The position numbers and the translations under genes were made by a program. Under the pieces are notes generated by a model that had not been told where the DNA came from, searched no databases, and saw only the letters and a list, made by a program, of their open reading frames with translations. 54,952 nt of DNA from Bacteroidales bacterium. Lineage in GTDB: Bacteria; Bacteroidota; Bacteroidia; Bacteroidales; UBA932. Within the stretch, counting starts at the first letter, position 1, and every line of letters begins with the position of its first letter. Location: the NCBI GenBank assembly GCA_017473705.1, contig JAFUJQ010000023.1, positions 1 through 54,952 on the forward strand. Direction: 5' to 3'. Positions 6,590-15,909 of the stretch are shown here, piece by piece.

Positions 6590-7435
6590 ATGAAACTTCT
6601 TTTTACAATGTTGCTGGCGGTCTTGCAATTCGCCTCGGTCGACAACGACTTCAAGTACGGAACAGACTACGGAAAATGCAGGGAGACACTTCAGCAGATG
6701 CTGCCTCATGCACAGCCCGGCAAGGAAAAGGCCGAAGTCCTGTGGCGTCTTTCCCGCATCTGTCTGGTATTGGGAGAAAATCAGGAGAATGTAAGTGCAA
6801 AGCGTTCACTATATAAGGAAGGCATGGAATACGCGGCGGCGGGCATAAAGGAAGACCCGAAAAGCGTGAACTGCTACATGTGGCACTGTGCCAACGTCGG
6901 CAGGGAATGTCAGACCAGATCGCTTATGGAACAGGCGGCGGCCGTGCCGGACATGACGGACGATCTGACGACGATTCTGGACAGACTGGGAGCGACAGAC
7001 TGCTCGGAGGCCTGGCAGGCGCTTTCCGAAATGTATTGGCACCACCCCTTCAAATCCGACGAAAGCGCTATAAACTTCGCAAGGAAGGCGGCGACGTGCA
7101 TACCTTCCGATGAATTGAGGATCTCCACCTATACATATCTTGCGGAACTGCTTTACAAGAGAGGATGGAGCAGTTCGAAGAGAATGTCCGAGGCTAAGTC
7201 CAACGCTTCCAGATTTGGCAAGGAATCGAAGTCGAACATAGAAAGATACGCATACTATGACGGAGCGGGGGAAAAGATGCCGTGGTGCAGTTCGCCGTTC
7301 ACAGCTCTTTCTGACAAGGAGGAAGCCGATGCGCTCATATCATATGCGCAGTCCTTATATTCGAAATGCGGAAATCCAACACCCGTAGACAAGGAAGATT
7401 ACAGAAAACTTACTGAACTTATAAAAAACAAATGA
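6590..7435 (+). CDS. secreted TPR-like helical repeat protein, first gene of the NRPS-like operon
   Basis: The ATG at 6590 follows the predicted promoter and begins a signal-peptide-like MKLLFTMLLAVLQFASVD; an upstream ATG at 6443 would translate the operator region and is rejected. The 281 residues are helical with TPR-like features (KEKAEVLWRLSRICLVLGEN, YKEGMEYAAAGIKEDPKSVN, EAWQALSEMYWHHP, INFARKAATCIPSDELRIST). It ends 7 bp before the condensation-domain gene. No enzyme motif is visible. It may be a periplasmic scaffold or an adaptor for the operon's product; that is inference. Confidence 0.75.
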   Translation: MKLLFTMLLAVLQFASVDNDFKYGTDYGKCRETLQQMLPHAQPGKEKAEVLWRLSRICLVLGENQENVSAKRSLYKEGMEYAAAGIKEDPKSVNCYMWHCANVGRECQTRSLMEQAAAVPDMTDDLTTILDRLGATDCSEAWQALSEMYWHHPFKSDESAINFARKAATCIPSDELRISTYTYLAELLYKRGWSSSKRMSEAKSNASRFGKESKSNIERYAYYDGAGEKMPWCSSPFTALSDKEEADALISYAQSLYSKCGNPTPVDKEDYRKLTELIKNK

Positions 7436-7442
7436 CAGAATC

Positions 7443-8792
7443 ATGAACAAGCCCCTATACAGATTCAACTATTCTCAGGACATCGTCCATCTCCAGACAG
7501 TCTATTCGCTATTCAACAGAGTGTCGAACATCATTTTCTCCGTCACTTTTGACGAAGGATTCGACGACACCCTTATGACCAATGCCATCCAGCTGCTGAT
7601 GGAAAGAAACGACTGTCTACGACTCAAGTTCGTGAAGGAAGGGAAAGAGACAAAACAGTATTTCGAAGCGGAAAGGAACATCGGAGAAATCCCGTCAATC
7701 GCTTTCAGCACCAACTGTCAGATGGACTCATTCATCAGAAGGTTCCGCAGAAAGGCAATAAACGTCAGAAAGGGCGAGACCATGAAGGTAGTCTTTGCAA
7801 CAGACCCGACAGGAAGCAGGATGCTCATGATAAAGATCAGCCACATGGTTGCCGACACATACGGCATCGGAATCCTTGTGAACGACCTGAACGCAATCTA
7901 TCAGGCTTTGAAGAACAGGACCGCACTCCCTGTCGCCCCGGGAAGATTCGAAGACATCCTCATCAACGACAGCACCTACAGGGCAAACGATGCCGCCATC
8001 GAAAAGGACAGGGCATTCTTCATAGAATATTATCAGAAGAGACATCCGGACAGACCGGACTACTGCGGAATCCACGGAAACACCAGCGACCACTGGCTCA
8101 AACTGAAAAGAAAGGGAGCGATTTCTCTTCCGTATTTCTTCGTGAAGTGCGACACAAAAGGCTACAGGTTCGTCATACCGGCCGCTATTACAGAGAAGGC
8201 CGCAGAGTGGTGTACAGCCAACAACGTGACGATGAACTCGTTCTTCTTTTATACATGCGCCATCGCCTGCTCGCTCAGGAACGACAGGGCGAAATATCAG
8301 CTTCCGCTGGAACTCCTCAACTGCAGAGGCACCTTGGCGGACAGGAAGGCTGCAGGAACAAAGGTGCAGAGCCTGAGCGTATATACGACAGTGGATTACG
8401 AGAAGACTTTCAACGAGAACATTCTGGCGCTCGCGGCAGAGCAGAACGAACTGTACAGGCACACCAGACTCACCTATCTTGAGATCCAGGACATCGAGCA
8501 CAAGTTGTGGAACTACTCGATGATGAGCCAGATAACAAACTTCTGCTTCTCGTTCATTCCATTCTCAACTCCTGAAGGACTGCATCTGCAGGTATATTCG
8601 AACGGAAAGGGCGCCCTGCCGGCATACATAGCGCTCATGCTCAACGTAAAGACAAATGAAATATATGTCAATTATGACATCCAGACCCAGATGTGCACAC
8701 CGGAACAACTGATTGAATTCCAGAACATATACCTGAATGTCATCGAGACAGTACTTAAAAACCCTGAAACCCGATTAAACGAAATCCTCTGA
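7443..8792 (+). CDS. stand-alone condensation-domain acyltransferase
   Basis: A 449-residue protein of NRPS condensation domain / alcohol acetyltransferase type. The HxxxD active-site motif is visible as SHMVADTYG with His at about residue 134 and Asp at 138; the usual HHxxxDG is varied at the first His and the Gly. The family's N-terminal half (RNDCLRLKFVKEGKETKQYF) and C-terminal lobe (FSFIPFSTPEGLHLQVYSNG) are both present. Such enzymes join an acyl or aminoacyl group carried on a carrier protein to an amine or hydroxyl acceptor. The ligase gene follows after 2 bp and the carrier comes third, so the three can form a complete split C-A-T module. The acceptor cannot be read from the sequence. 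Confidence 0.85.
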   Translation: MNKPLYRFNYSQDIVHLQTVYSLFNRVSNIIFSVTFDEGFDDTLMTNAIQLLMERNDCLRLKFVKEGKETKQYFEAERNIGEIPSIAFSTNCQMDSFIRRFRRKAINVRKGETMKVVFATDPTGSRMLMIKISHMVADTYGIGILVNDLNAIYQALKNRTALPVAPGRFEDILINDSTYRANDAAIEKDRAFFIEYYQKRHPDRPDYCGIHGNTSDHWLKLKRKGAISLPYFFVKCDTKGYRFVIPAAITEKAAEWCTANNVTMNSFFFYTCAIACSLRNDRAKYQLPLELLNCRGTLADRKAAGTKVQSLSVYTTVDYEKTFNENILALAAEQNELYRHTRLTYLEIQDIEHKLWNYSMMSQITNFCFSFIPFSTPEGLHLQVYSNGKGALPAYIALMLNVKTNEIYVNYDIQTQMCTPEQLIEFQNIYLNVIETVLKNPETRLNEIL

Positions 8793-8794
8793 TC

Positions 8795-10525
8795 ATGAAA
8801 TACCGTACAGAACGTGAAATCCAGTCCAAGAGACTTCTCAAGGACGGAGATTACAGGAGCATCAGGGACATGCTTGAAAGAATCAACAGGCAGATTCCCG
8901 ACACAAGCATCCTTGCAGATCTCGATGCAGAAAACAACATAGTATATCACTCAGCATCAGAAATATACGAAGAAGTGATGAACCTGGGAGACGGCTTGCT
9001 CGCCGCAGGTCTCAATGATGCCCACATAGCCATCATTTCAGAAAATTGCTACAGATACGTGATTGCCGACATCTGCATCTCCAGCGGAGTCGGAGTAGTC
9101 ACCCCGATTGACGCAAACGCACCTGTCCAGCTGATGGCGACCCTTCTGGGAAAATGCGACGCCGACGTGGTGCTTTGCGGAACAGAACAGCTCGAAACCG
9201 TACTGCAGGCGCAGAAGGAATGCCCACGCCTCAAGACCGTCATAACCATAGACAGGAAGTCTGAAGGACTTGCAAGTTACGACGAACTGGTCGAAACCGG
9301 CAGAAAGATGGCCTCAGACAGCATTTTCAGAAAGATTGAACTTGACCTCGAGGCTCCGGCGAAGATCCTCTTCACGAGCGGAACTACAGGAGCAAACAAG
9401 GGCGTCGTACTCACGAACGCCAACCTCGTGGCGAATATGCTCAACTGCATGGACGTGATCACTACCAAAGAAGGCACCACCTCCATGAGCATCCTGCCTA
9501 TGCACCATGCGACAGAGATCAACACGCACATCATGGCAAGAATCGGCTGCGGAAGACTTACCTACATCAGCGGCAACATGCGCAACATGATGAGGAACAT
9601 CAAGATATTCAAGCCGGACATCGTGACCATCGTCCCTATGATCGCAAACGCCTTCTACAGGAACATCATGAACGGAGTGAAGAAAGCCGGAAAGGAAGAG
9701 AAACTCCAGAAGGGCATAAAGATATGTAACCTTCTGAACAAGTTCGGAATCGACATCACACACAAGCTCTTCCCTGACGTATTTGCGCCTTTCGGAGGCA
9801 ATCTCAGCCAGATAGTATGCGGAGGCTCAATGCTCAATCCTGTGACCATAAAGGGCCTCTGCGACCTCGGAATCAAGGTGCAGAACGGATATGGAATCAC
9901 CGAATGCGGACCTCTCGTATCAATGAATGCTGACACGCTCATCGAACATCTGAGCATCGGATTTGCATGCCCGGGACTCAAGGTCAAACTTGCCAACACT
10001 GATGACACAGGAGTGGGAGAACTCTGCGTCAAAGGCAAGAGCGTATTCAAGGAGTATTACAAGGACCCTGAGGCAACAGCAGCCGTATTCGACGAAGAAG
10101 GCTATTTCAATACCGGAGACAGCGCACGCATCGACAAGACAGGAAGGATTTTCCTCGTTGGAAGAAAGAAGAACACAATAGTGTTGGAAAGCGGCAAGAA
10201 CGTATGCCCTGAAGAGGTCGAGAACCTCATCGAGGCCAACATGGACTTTGCAAACGAAATCGTCGTATACCAGGCTGAATTCGTCAGCGGACGCTCATCG
10301 CGCCAGATCATATGCGCAGGTATATATATCAGCGACAAGGCCGTACGTGCCGACAGGGACGCGATAAAGGCATGCATCACAAAAATCAACGGCCAGCTTC
10401 CGGACTATAAGAAGATTGAATACGTAGAACTCCCCGAGACGGAATATGAAAAAACATCCACAAGGAAGATCAAAAGATCGACTCTTCCGGAGAAATGTTC
10501 CGGTGAAGGCATAATTACAATGTAA
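8795..10525 (+). CDS. AMP-dependent acyl/aryl ligase (adenylation enzyme)
   Basis: A 576-residue ANL-superfamily enzyme. Core motifs are in order: P-loop FTSGTTGANKGVV (from residue 193), GYGITECGPLVSMN, YFNTGDSARIDKTGRIFLVG, RKKNTIVLESGKNV and the C-terminal catalytic-Lys region STRKIKRSTL near residue 558. It activates a carboxylic acid with ATP and would load it onto the carrier protein encoded 2 bp downstream. It could be a fatty acyl-AMP ligase or aryl/amino-acid activating; substrate-pocket residues were not decoded. It differs from the acyl-CoA ligase at 24078-25712, which has no carrier gene beside it. Confidence 0.9.
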   Translation: MKYRTEREIQSKRLLKDGDYRSIRDMLERINRQIPDTSILADLDAENNIVYHSASEIYEEVMNLGDGLLAAGLNDAHIAIISENCYRYVIADICISSGVGVVTPIDANAPVQLMATLLGKCDADVVLCGTEQLETVLQAQKECPRLKTVITIDRKSEGLASYDELVETGRKMASDSIFRKIELDLEAPAKILFTSGTTGANKGVVLTNANLVANMLNCMDVITTKEGTTSMSILPMHHATEINTHIMARIGCGRLTYISGNMRNMMRNIKIFKPDIVTIVPMIANAFYRNIMNGVKKAGKEEKLQKGIKICNLLNKFGIDITHKLFPDVFAPFGGNLSQIVCGGSMLNPVTIKGLCDLGIKVQNGYGITECGPLVSMNADTLIEHLSIGFACPGLKVKLANTDDTGVGELCVKGKSVFKEYYKDPEATAAVFDEEGYFNTGDSARIDKTGRIFLVGRKKNTIVLESGKNVCPEEVENLIEANMDFANEIVVYQAEFVSGRSSRQIICAGIYISDKAVRADRDAIKACITKINGQLPDYKKIEYVELPETEYEKTSTRKIKRSTLPEKCSGEGIITM

Positions 10526-10527
10526 AC

Positions 10528-10764
10528 ATGAATGTAAAGACAGACATACTGAACATACTCCAGGACTATATCGAGGCTCCTGTGGACGAAATCGCCACTG
10601 ACATGCCGTTCAAGGCAGTGGCAAGCATCGACTCGTTCATGCTGATAGAACTCATTGCCGCCATCGAAGACCATTTCGGGGTCGCAATATCCAATACTGA
10701 CCTGGGAGGCTTCAAGACCATTGACGACATAGTGGCATATGTCGAAATCAAAAATATGGTATAA
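10528..10764 (+). CDS. acyl/peptidyl carrier protein
   Basis: A 78-residue acidic carrier protein. The phosphopantetheine site is VASIDSFMLIEL with Ser at residue 36 (a D-S-F form of the usual D-S-L), followed by the conserved helix IAAIEDHFGVAI and a C-terminal DIVAYVE helix. Last gene of the operon, starting 2 bp after the ligase stop. It carries the acyl group between the ligase and the condensation enzyme. The operon has no phosphopantetheinyl transferase, so modification must come from a housekeeping enzyme elsewhere. A bidirectional terminator follows. Confidence 0.92.
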   Translation: MNVKTDILNILQDYIEAPVDEIATDMPFKAVASIDSFMLIELIAAIEDHFGVAISNTDLGGFKTIDDIVAYVEIKNMV

Positions 10765-10814
10765 AGCCAGACACATACATCCTTAAATGCGGTAATAATC
10801 GGTCGCAAAAAACG

Positions 10815-10863
10815 CGAAAAACGCTCCTGATCCCCTCAATTTTGGGTAATCAGGAGCATTTTT
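10815..10863. terminator. bidirectional terminator after the carrier protein gene
   Basis: A GCTCCTGAT/ATCAGGAGC stem (10823-10831 and 10849-10857) has a T run downstream on the plus strand and an A run upstream (T run on the minus strand). It can serve both the biosynthetic operon and whatever once pointed leftward from the remnant region beyond. Confidence 0.85.
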
Positions 10864-10867
10864 GCCT

Positions 10868-10927
10868 TATTTTGACACCGTAACCTTACGGTCTTCCGGA
10901 TGGATAAAATCTGAAGGGTTTATCATA
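10868..10927 (-). other. short ORF, possible N-terminal gene fragment
   Basis: On the minus strand a 19-codon ORF reads MINPSDFIHPEDRKVTVSK. The FIHPED motif recalls the N-terminus of some Bacteroidales M48-type metallopeptidases, so it may be what is left of a lost gene next to the transposase remnant. Support is weak. Otherwise 10928-11086 holds nothing I recognise. Confidence 0.25.
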
Positions 10928-11086
10928 ATCAGGCAACTAATTTCTATGGTTTACAATAGATTTATAAGTTCGTTCGTTATATCCTCCTTGAACTTTAGTT
11001 TTAGGCTTATGATATCAGTGTATACACGCCAGTAATGTTTTACTTTATTCATATTACTTATAAAAGCTTCGGTCTGAGGATGTGAA

Positions 11087-11577
11087 TTACGTTCCGTTTA
11101 GATGCATCCTGTACAGAGCTTCATAGTCCACGTAGGCCTTATCCATCGTATAGATAGCCCATTTGTAGGGTTCATATACATCAAGGAAATTACTGTCGTG
11201 CCACCTGCTGTCCGTGATATAGATACTATCCGGTATGCTTCCACGCAAGTCCAAGACCGTATGCATCTTGACTCCTCCTTTGGAGTACTTGCCCAAAGCC
11301 CATTCAGCCAGCTTGATGCTGCAAGGGATTGTTGTAGAATAAATTGCAAATATCTCCCATCCGGGAAGATATACATCAGGAACGTTTTCATTGGCGTACA
11401 TCGGACGAACCCTGCGGATGAGCCACATACCAAGTTCTTCGAAGATTCTGTAATTACTGGACTCGTTTGCCTTGGATAGTGAGGATGAATCTACAACCAC
11501 AGGAATACCAAGATGATAAGCGGCCTTATTGACAGACCTGGTGATTATGTTCCGTCCACAAAATCTACTCTTTTCAT
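11087..11577 (-). pseudogene. IS4-type transposase remnant
   Basis: The minus strand encodes NKAAYHLGIPVVVDSSSLSK, ANESSNYRIFEELGMWLIRR, KYSKGGVKMHTVLDLRGSIP and MDKAYVDYEALYRMH, clearly the middle of an IS4-family DDE transposase of the Bacteroides kind (family versions read SKANE.RDYRIFEEL and KLHTLLDLRGNIP). The N-terminal third and the whole C-terminus are missing, the DST motif is altered to IYSTT, and the stop after RMHLNGT is premature. No terminal inverted repeats were identified. It marks the boundary between the biosynthetic operon and the metabolic genes to the right. Confidence 0.82.
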
Positions 11578-11643
11578 ATAAGGAATGGCGAACTCAAAGA
11601 TAAATTCATTAAATTTGAGAGCAATAATTCAGGAGGACTTGCT

Positions 11644-12669
11644 ATGAAGATACTTATCATCGGTGGAACAGGCACGATCAGCAGTGCCATCACAAGACAA
11701 CTTGCAGCGGAAGGACATGAACTATGGCTGCTTAATCGTGGTAACCGTAATGCGGAAGTGCCGCAGAACTTGAGACTGATCACGGGGGATATCAACGAGC
11801 ATCCGGAGGAGGTCGCGGCGAAGCTCGGCGACGAGACCTTCGATGCGGTGTGTGAGTTCATAGGATTCGTGCCGGAGCAGGTGGCCCGTGACATCAGGAT
11901 GTTCTCCGGCCGCACAAGACAGTATGTATATATCAGTTCTGCGTCGGCATATAATAAGCCGGCCCGCCAGCATGTCATCACGGAGGGCACGACTCTCGCC
12001 AATCCATACTGGGAGTATTCCCGCAACAAGATTGCATGTGAGGAACTGCTTATGAAGGAATACCGTGAACATGGCTTCCCAGTGACCATAGTCCGTCCGA
12101 GCCATACCTACTGCGAGCGCAGCGTTCCTGTAGGAGTGCATGGAAGCAAAGGCAGCTGGCAGGTCCTCAGGCGTATGATGGAGGGCAAGCCGGTCATAGT
12201 CCATGGAGACGGCAGTTCCCTTTGGACCATGACCTGGAACGAAGACTTTGCCAAAGGGTTCATCGGCCTGCTGGGCAATCCTCATGCAATAGGGGAGGCA
12301 TATCAGATAATGTCCGACGAATCACTCACATGGAATCAGATTTATCAGAGCATAGCAGACGCCCTTGGCGTGGAATACAAGCCATATTATGTGGCCTCTG
12401 ACTACCTTGCGGCAGTCGCACCACCTGCATATGACCTCAGAGGCGGACTCTTGGGCGACAAGGCCGTCTCCGTGGTCTTCGACTGCAGCAAGCTCAAGCG
12501 CGCGGTGCCCGGCTTCTGTGCGACAACCCGCCTCGATCAAGGTGTCCGCAAGGCTGTAGCCTATATCATGAGCCACCCGCAGCTGCAGACCGAAGACCCG
12601 GAATTCGATGCATGGTGCGACCGCGTGATCGAAGCGATGGAGAATGCTAAAAACCTATTCGACAGATAA
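11644..12669 (+). CDS. NAD(P)-dependent epimerase/dehydratase (extended SDR)
   Basis: A 341-residue protein with the N-terminal Rossmann motif IIGGTGTISSAI (GxxGxxx type), an active-site YSRNK (YxxxK, about residue 145) after the conserved Ser region YVYISSASAY, and a VRPSHTY segment. The extended-SDR architecture is that of nucleotide-sugar or sugar oxidoreductases. A strong Shine-Dalgarno AGGAGG (11631-11636) precedes the ATG. The GH9 gene starts 2 bp after its stop, suggesting a two- or three-gene operon handling carbohydrate. The substrate is unknown. Confidence 0.87.
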   Translation: MKILIIGGTGTISSAITRQLAAEGHELWLLNRGNRNAEVPQNLRLITGDINEHPEEVAAKLGDETFDAVCEFIGFVPEQVARDIRMFSGRTRQYVYISSASAYNKPARQHVITEGTTLANPYWEYSRNKIACEELLMKEYREHGFPVTIVRPSHTYCERSVPVGVHGSKGSWQVLRRMMEGKPVIVHGDGSSLWTMTWNEDFAKGFIGLLGNPHAIGEAYQIMSDESLTWNQIYQSIADALGVEYKPYYVASDYLAAVAPPAYDLRGGLLGDKAVSVVFDCSKLKRAVPGFCATTRLDQGVRKAVAYIMSHPQLQTEDPEFDAWCDRVIEAMENAKNLFDR

Positions 12670-12671
12670 TT

Positions 12672-14984
12672 ATGAGACGACTTCTGACCTTTGCTGCGGT
12701 ACTTGCCGCTCTCGTGAGCCCGCAGATTATGAATGCCACAAAGCTTGTTGGCATCAAGACTATCGACAAGGACTACATCATGGTGCATTTCCGTGACGGA
12801 GAGGTGAGGTATCGCGACGATGCCACAGGTCCGAGCGCATACCTCGGCCATACCTTCGTCGAGGGTGACGACACCCTCTTCGTTTTCGGCCAGAGGCTGG
12901 ATACGGATGTGGCCGGCAAAGCGGCGAATTGGGTCATCTCATCGAAGGATGACAAGGCTTTCGGGTCCCGCAGCGCTGTCGCGGCGTGGAGGAAGTCAAA
13001 GCCGATGAACACGGACAACACGCTCACCTCGGAGCTTGACCACTGGATCTACATCCAGCTTCCTGAGTCCATGAAGCAGGGTGCTACCTACACTGTGAGC
13101 ATCCCGGAAGGCCTCGGCTCGGACAAGACAGAGGCGGAAGTGACCTTCGACATATGGTCGTCGGTGTCTGAAGCGGTCCATGTCAACATCATAGGGTATT
13201 CCCCTGAAGAGGAGACCAAGGCGGCAGACCTCTATCTGTGGCTTGGCGATGGAGGCCAGAGGGATTATACATCATTCGAGGGTAAGAAGGTGTGGCTCTA
13301 TGACACGGCGACCGGAAAGAAGCGGAAGGTCGGCAAGGTTGCTTTCTGGATGAGTGCGGCCGAGTCCGAGAAGGAAGCGAACCGTAAGAATATGACCGGA
13401 TCGGATGTATGGAACATCGACTTCAAGGATGCGGCCCCCGGACGCTATCGCCTCGTGGTGGAGGACGTCGGATGCAGCATGGACTTCGACATCAGCAATG
13501 ATATATACTTTCAGCCATATCATTATTCGGTAAGGGGATATTACTACATGCGCCTTGGCGAACCGATAGATCCTCGCATCACACCTGTTCCGCGTCAGCC
13601 GCAGTTCATCCCTGGAGAAAACCCGGAAGGACTGGTCATCTACAAGACTGACCTGCACCCATGGCATCCGGACTGGAGAAAGCTCAGGGGAGACGTATGG
13701 GACGAACCGCACTTCAAGATGCCAAAGCAGTCGGCCTTCTGGTTCCACAGACTTCCTGGAAATCCAGTCAATGAGATTGTCCGCGGAGGACATTCGGACG
13801 CCATGGACTGGGACCGTCATCTGGCCCATGTCAGCAACATATATGACCTTCTCCTTCCATACATCCTCACAGGAGGACGCCTCTCGGAAGACAATCTGAG
13901 CATCCGTGAAAGCGGAAACGGCATCCCGGACCTGCTGGATGAGGCTCGCAACGAAGTTGACTTCTTCCTCAGCATCAGAGATGGAGAAGCATATTCCCAG
14001 GGCGTCACAAACCCTTCGGCAGACTGGACCGTCATGTATCAGGCCGGATGCACGACCATGGCTGCATGGGCGAATGCCGCCAACTGCGCGATGCTCGGCG
14101 AGGCGTTCAGGATACATGGAGACGAGGAACTATGCAGATATTATACTGCAGAAGCCATAAAGGCGTTCCGCTTTGCGGAAAAGCAGGAGGTCAGCCAGCT
14201 TGATGACTGGCAGAATATCGGCACCTCAAGCATGAGAGGACGTGATTTCAAGCAGATGGCTGCTGCATTCATATATAACCTGACAGGAGACAGACAGTGG
14301 GAGGATATCATGGTTGAGGAAAGTGTAGCCAAAGCCGGAGTCGCCCCGCTGTTCTCAAAGGAACGTCGCAATAATTATTACCAGATATGGGGAGCGGCTG
14401 CATATCTTGCATGTCCTCAGGAGAGGCATTATCCGGAGTTTTATGACAACCTCGTCAAGAGCGTGAACAAGCAGGCTGATGAGAACAATGTATGCCATAT
14501 GGCGACCCGCCCTTCACGCCGAACGGCGAATGACCCTCGCTGGCAGACATCGGAGAACCTTCAGCTGGTGCTTCTTGCCCACTATGTGGCTGATGACGAC
14601 CAGAGAAGAGAACAGCTCGAGCAGGCCATGTACATCGAAGCGGGATGGGGACTTGGAAGAAATCCGTCCAACACAGTCGAGATGACCGGACTGGGAGAAC
14701 GTCACATCATCGACTGCTATACTACCGGCCGCAACGACGGTGTTCCGGGCTCGCACCCTGGCCAGACTCCATTCAATGGCACGGAGACCTGGTCTCCAGG
14801 AAACGGCGGAGACGCAAGAATCATCCTGAACAGATGCTATCCGGACTGGTACACCGGCGGCTGGCCGCATCAGGAGTCATTCTTCAACATCCGATACATG
14901 TGGGTGAACGGAGAGTTCACACCTCGTGAAACAATGCGCGGCAAGATGGCCCTTCTTGCCTACCTTTATGGCATCAGAAAATAA
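12672..14984 (+). CDS. glycoside hydrolase family 9-like protein, secreted
   Basis: A 770-residue protein with signal peptide MRRLLTFAAVLAALVSPQIM. An N-terminal Ig-like CelD_N-type region spans about residues 25-300, followed by an (alpha/alpha)6 catalytic domain. The family motif carrying the nucleophile/base Asp appears as GGHSDAMDWDRH (Asp about 376; the usual form is DAGD), then GNGIPDLLDEARNEVDFFL and QAGCTTMAAWANA. A conserved late region reads GVPGSHPGQTPFNG and GWPHQESFFNIRYMW. The altered motif makes the exact catalytic residues uncertain, so it may act on something other than cellulose. It follows an epimerase by 2 bp and precedes a secreted TPR gene by 9 bp. Confidence 0.85.
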   Translation: MRRLLTFAAVLAALVSPQIMNATKLVGIKTIDKDYIMVHFRDGEVRYRDDATGPSAYLGHTFVEGDDTLFVFGQRLDTDVAGKAANWVISSKDDKAFGSRSAVAAWRKSKPMNTDNTLTSELDHWIYIQLPESMKQGATYTVSIPEGLGSDKTEAEVTFDIWSSVSEAVHVNIIGYSPEEETKAADLYLWLGDGGQRDYTSFEGKKVWLYDTATGKKRKVGKVAFWMSAAESEKEANRKNMTGSDVWNIDFKDAAPGRYRLVVEDVGCSMDFDISNDIYFQPYHYSVRGYYYMRLGEPIDPRITPVPRQPQFIPGENPEGLVIYKTDLHPWHPDWRKLRGDVWDEPHFKMPKQSAFWFHRLPGNPVNEIVRGGHSDAMDWDRHLAHVSNIYDLLLPYILTGGRLSEDNLSIRESGNGIPDLLDEARNEVDFFLSIRDGEAYSQGVTNPSADWTVMYQAGCTTMAAWANAANCAMLGEAFRIHGDEELCRYYTAEAIKAFRFAEKQEVSQLDDWQNIGTSSMRGRDFKQMAAAFIYNLTGDRQWEDIMVEESVAKAGVAPLFSKERRNNYYQIWGAAAYLACPQERHYPEFYDNLVKSVNKQADENNVCHMATRPSRRTANDPRWQTSENLQLVLLAHYVADDDQRREQLEQAMYIEAGWGLGRNPSNTVEMTGLGERHIIDCYTTGRNDGVPGSHPGQTPFNGTETWSPGNGGDARIILNRCYPDWYTGGWPHQESFFNIRYMWVNGEFTPRETMRGKMALLAYLYGIRK

Positions 14985-14993
14985 TTAATCCAT

Positions 14994-15902
14994 ATGATCA
15001 TGAAACGGACCTTGATATTCTTGATAACCGTCGTGGCATCAATGGTGACCTCGTACGGTCAGGACCACTCGCGATATGATGAGGCGGTCGCCTTGCTGGA
15101 TGCCTTTGAGACAGACTCACTGAAGACTTATCTTGAACAGTGGGAGGCAGAGGAGCCTGGAAATGCCGAGGTATATGCATTATGGCTGAACTATTATTAC
15201 TTTACGGCTTTGGAGGAGGTGGTGGAAATCGTGCCGGAGTTCCCGGAGGGCGAAAGCGCATTTGCCCTCGTGGATTCGACGGGCAACAATGCGGGATATA
15301 TCGTCAGTAAGGTTGTCCTGCATGGTGATGTGCTGAAACTTGGATATGAGAAGATTGACAGGGGAATGGCATTGAACCCGGACCGTCTTGACTTGTATTT
15401 TGGCAAAGCCCATCTTCTGTTGAATGCGTCAGCGGACTATGAAGGGTTCATATCGCTTATCATGAAGACTTTCGAAAGGAACAAGGCGAACGGAGGTGCA
15501 TGGACGTGGACTTTCAATGAACCGATGAATGACAACGGAGAGTCATTCATAAATTCGATTCAGGATTATTTCGTCGCCCTGTATTCCATCGATGACAAGG
15601 AATATGCATCAAGACTTGTAGACATGGCTCTGGAGACATATCCGGATAACGTGATGTTCCTGTCAGACAGGGCGGTCCTCGCTTTCGTGGCAGGAGATCT
15701 GCATAGCGCGCTGGAGCAATATCTCAAGGTGCTTGAAATCGCACCGGACGACTGGCTTGTGATGGCCAACATAGCCAACATTCATCGGGATCTGAACAAC
15801 ATCGATGAGGCAGTGAAGTACTACACCATGCTCAAAGAATCAGACGACCCGGAGTTTGCGCAGTTAGCTGTTCAGGCCTTGGAAGAATTGGAAAATCAAT
15901 AA
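14994..15902 (+). CDS. secreted tetratricopeptide-repeat protein
   Basis: The signal peptide MKRTLIFLITVVASMVTSYG Q begins at the second ATG (15000); either ATG is possible. The 300-residue mature part has TPR helices, clearest near the C-terminus: FVAGDLHSALEQYLKVLEIA, PDDWLVMANIANIHRDLNN and IDEAVKYYTMLKES. It lies 9 bp after the GH9-like gene and 7 bp before bcp, all on the same strand. No catalytic motif; probably protein-protein interaction in the periplasm. Confidence 0.8.
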   Translation: MIMKRTLIFLITVVASMVTSYGQDHSRYDEAVALLDAFETDSLKTYLEQWEAEEPGNAEVYALWLNYYYFTALEEVVEIVPEFPEGESAFALVDSTGNNAGYIVSKVVLHGDVLKLGYEKIDRGMALNPDRLDLYFGKAHLLLNASADYEGFISLIMKTFERNKANGGAWTWTFNEPMNDNGESFINSIQDYFVALYSIDDKEYASRLVDMALETYPDNVMFLSDRAVLAFVAGDLHSALEQYLKVLEIAPDDWLVMANIANIHRDLNNIDEAVKYYTMLKESDDPEFAQLAVQALEELENQ

Positions 15903-15909
15903 TTGAACT

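Noticed and set aside
7728-8501. 257-codon minus-strand ORF
   Set aside because: Antisense shadow of the condensation-domain gene; no recognisable protein features.
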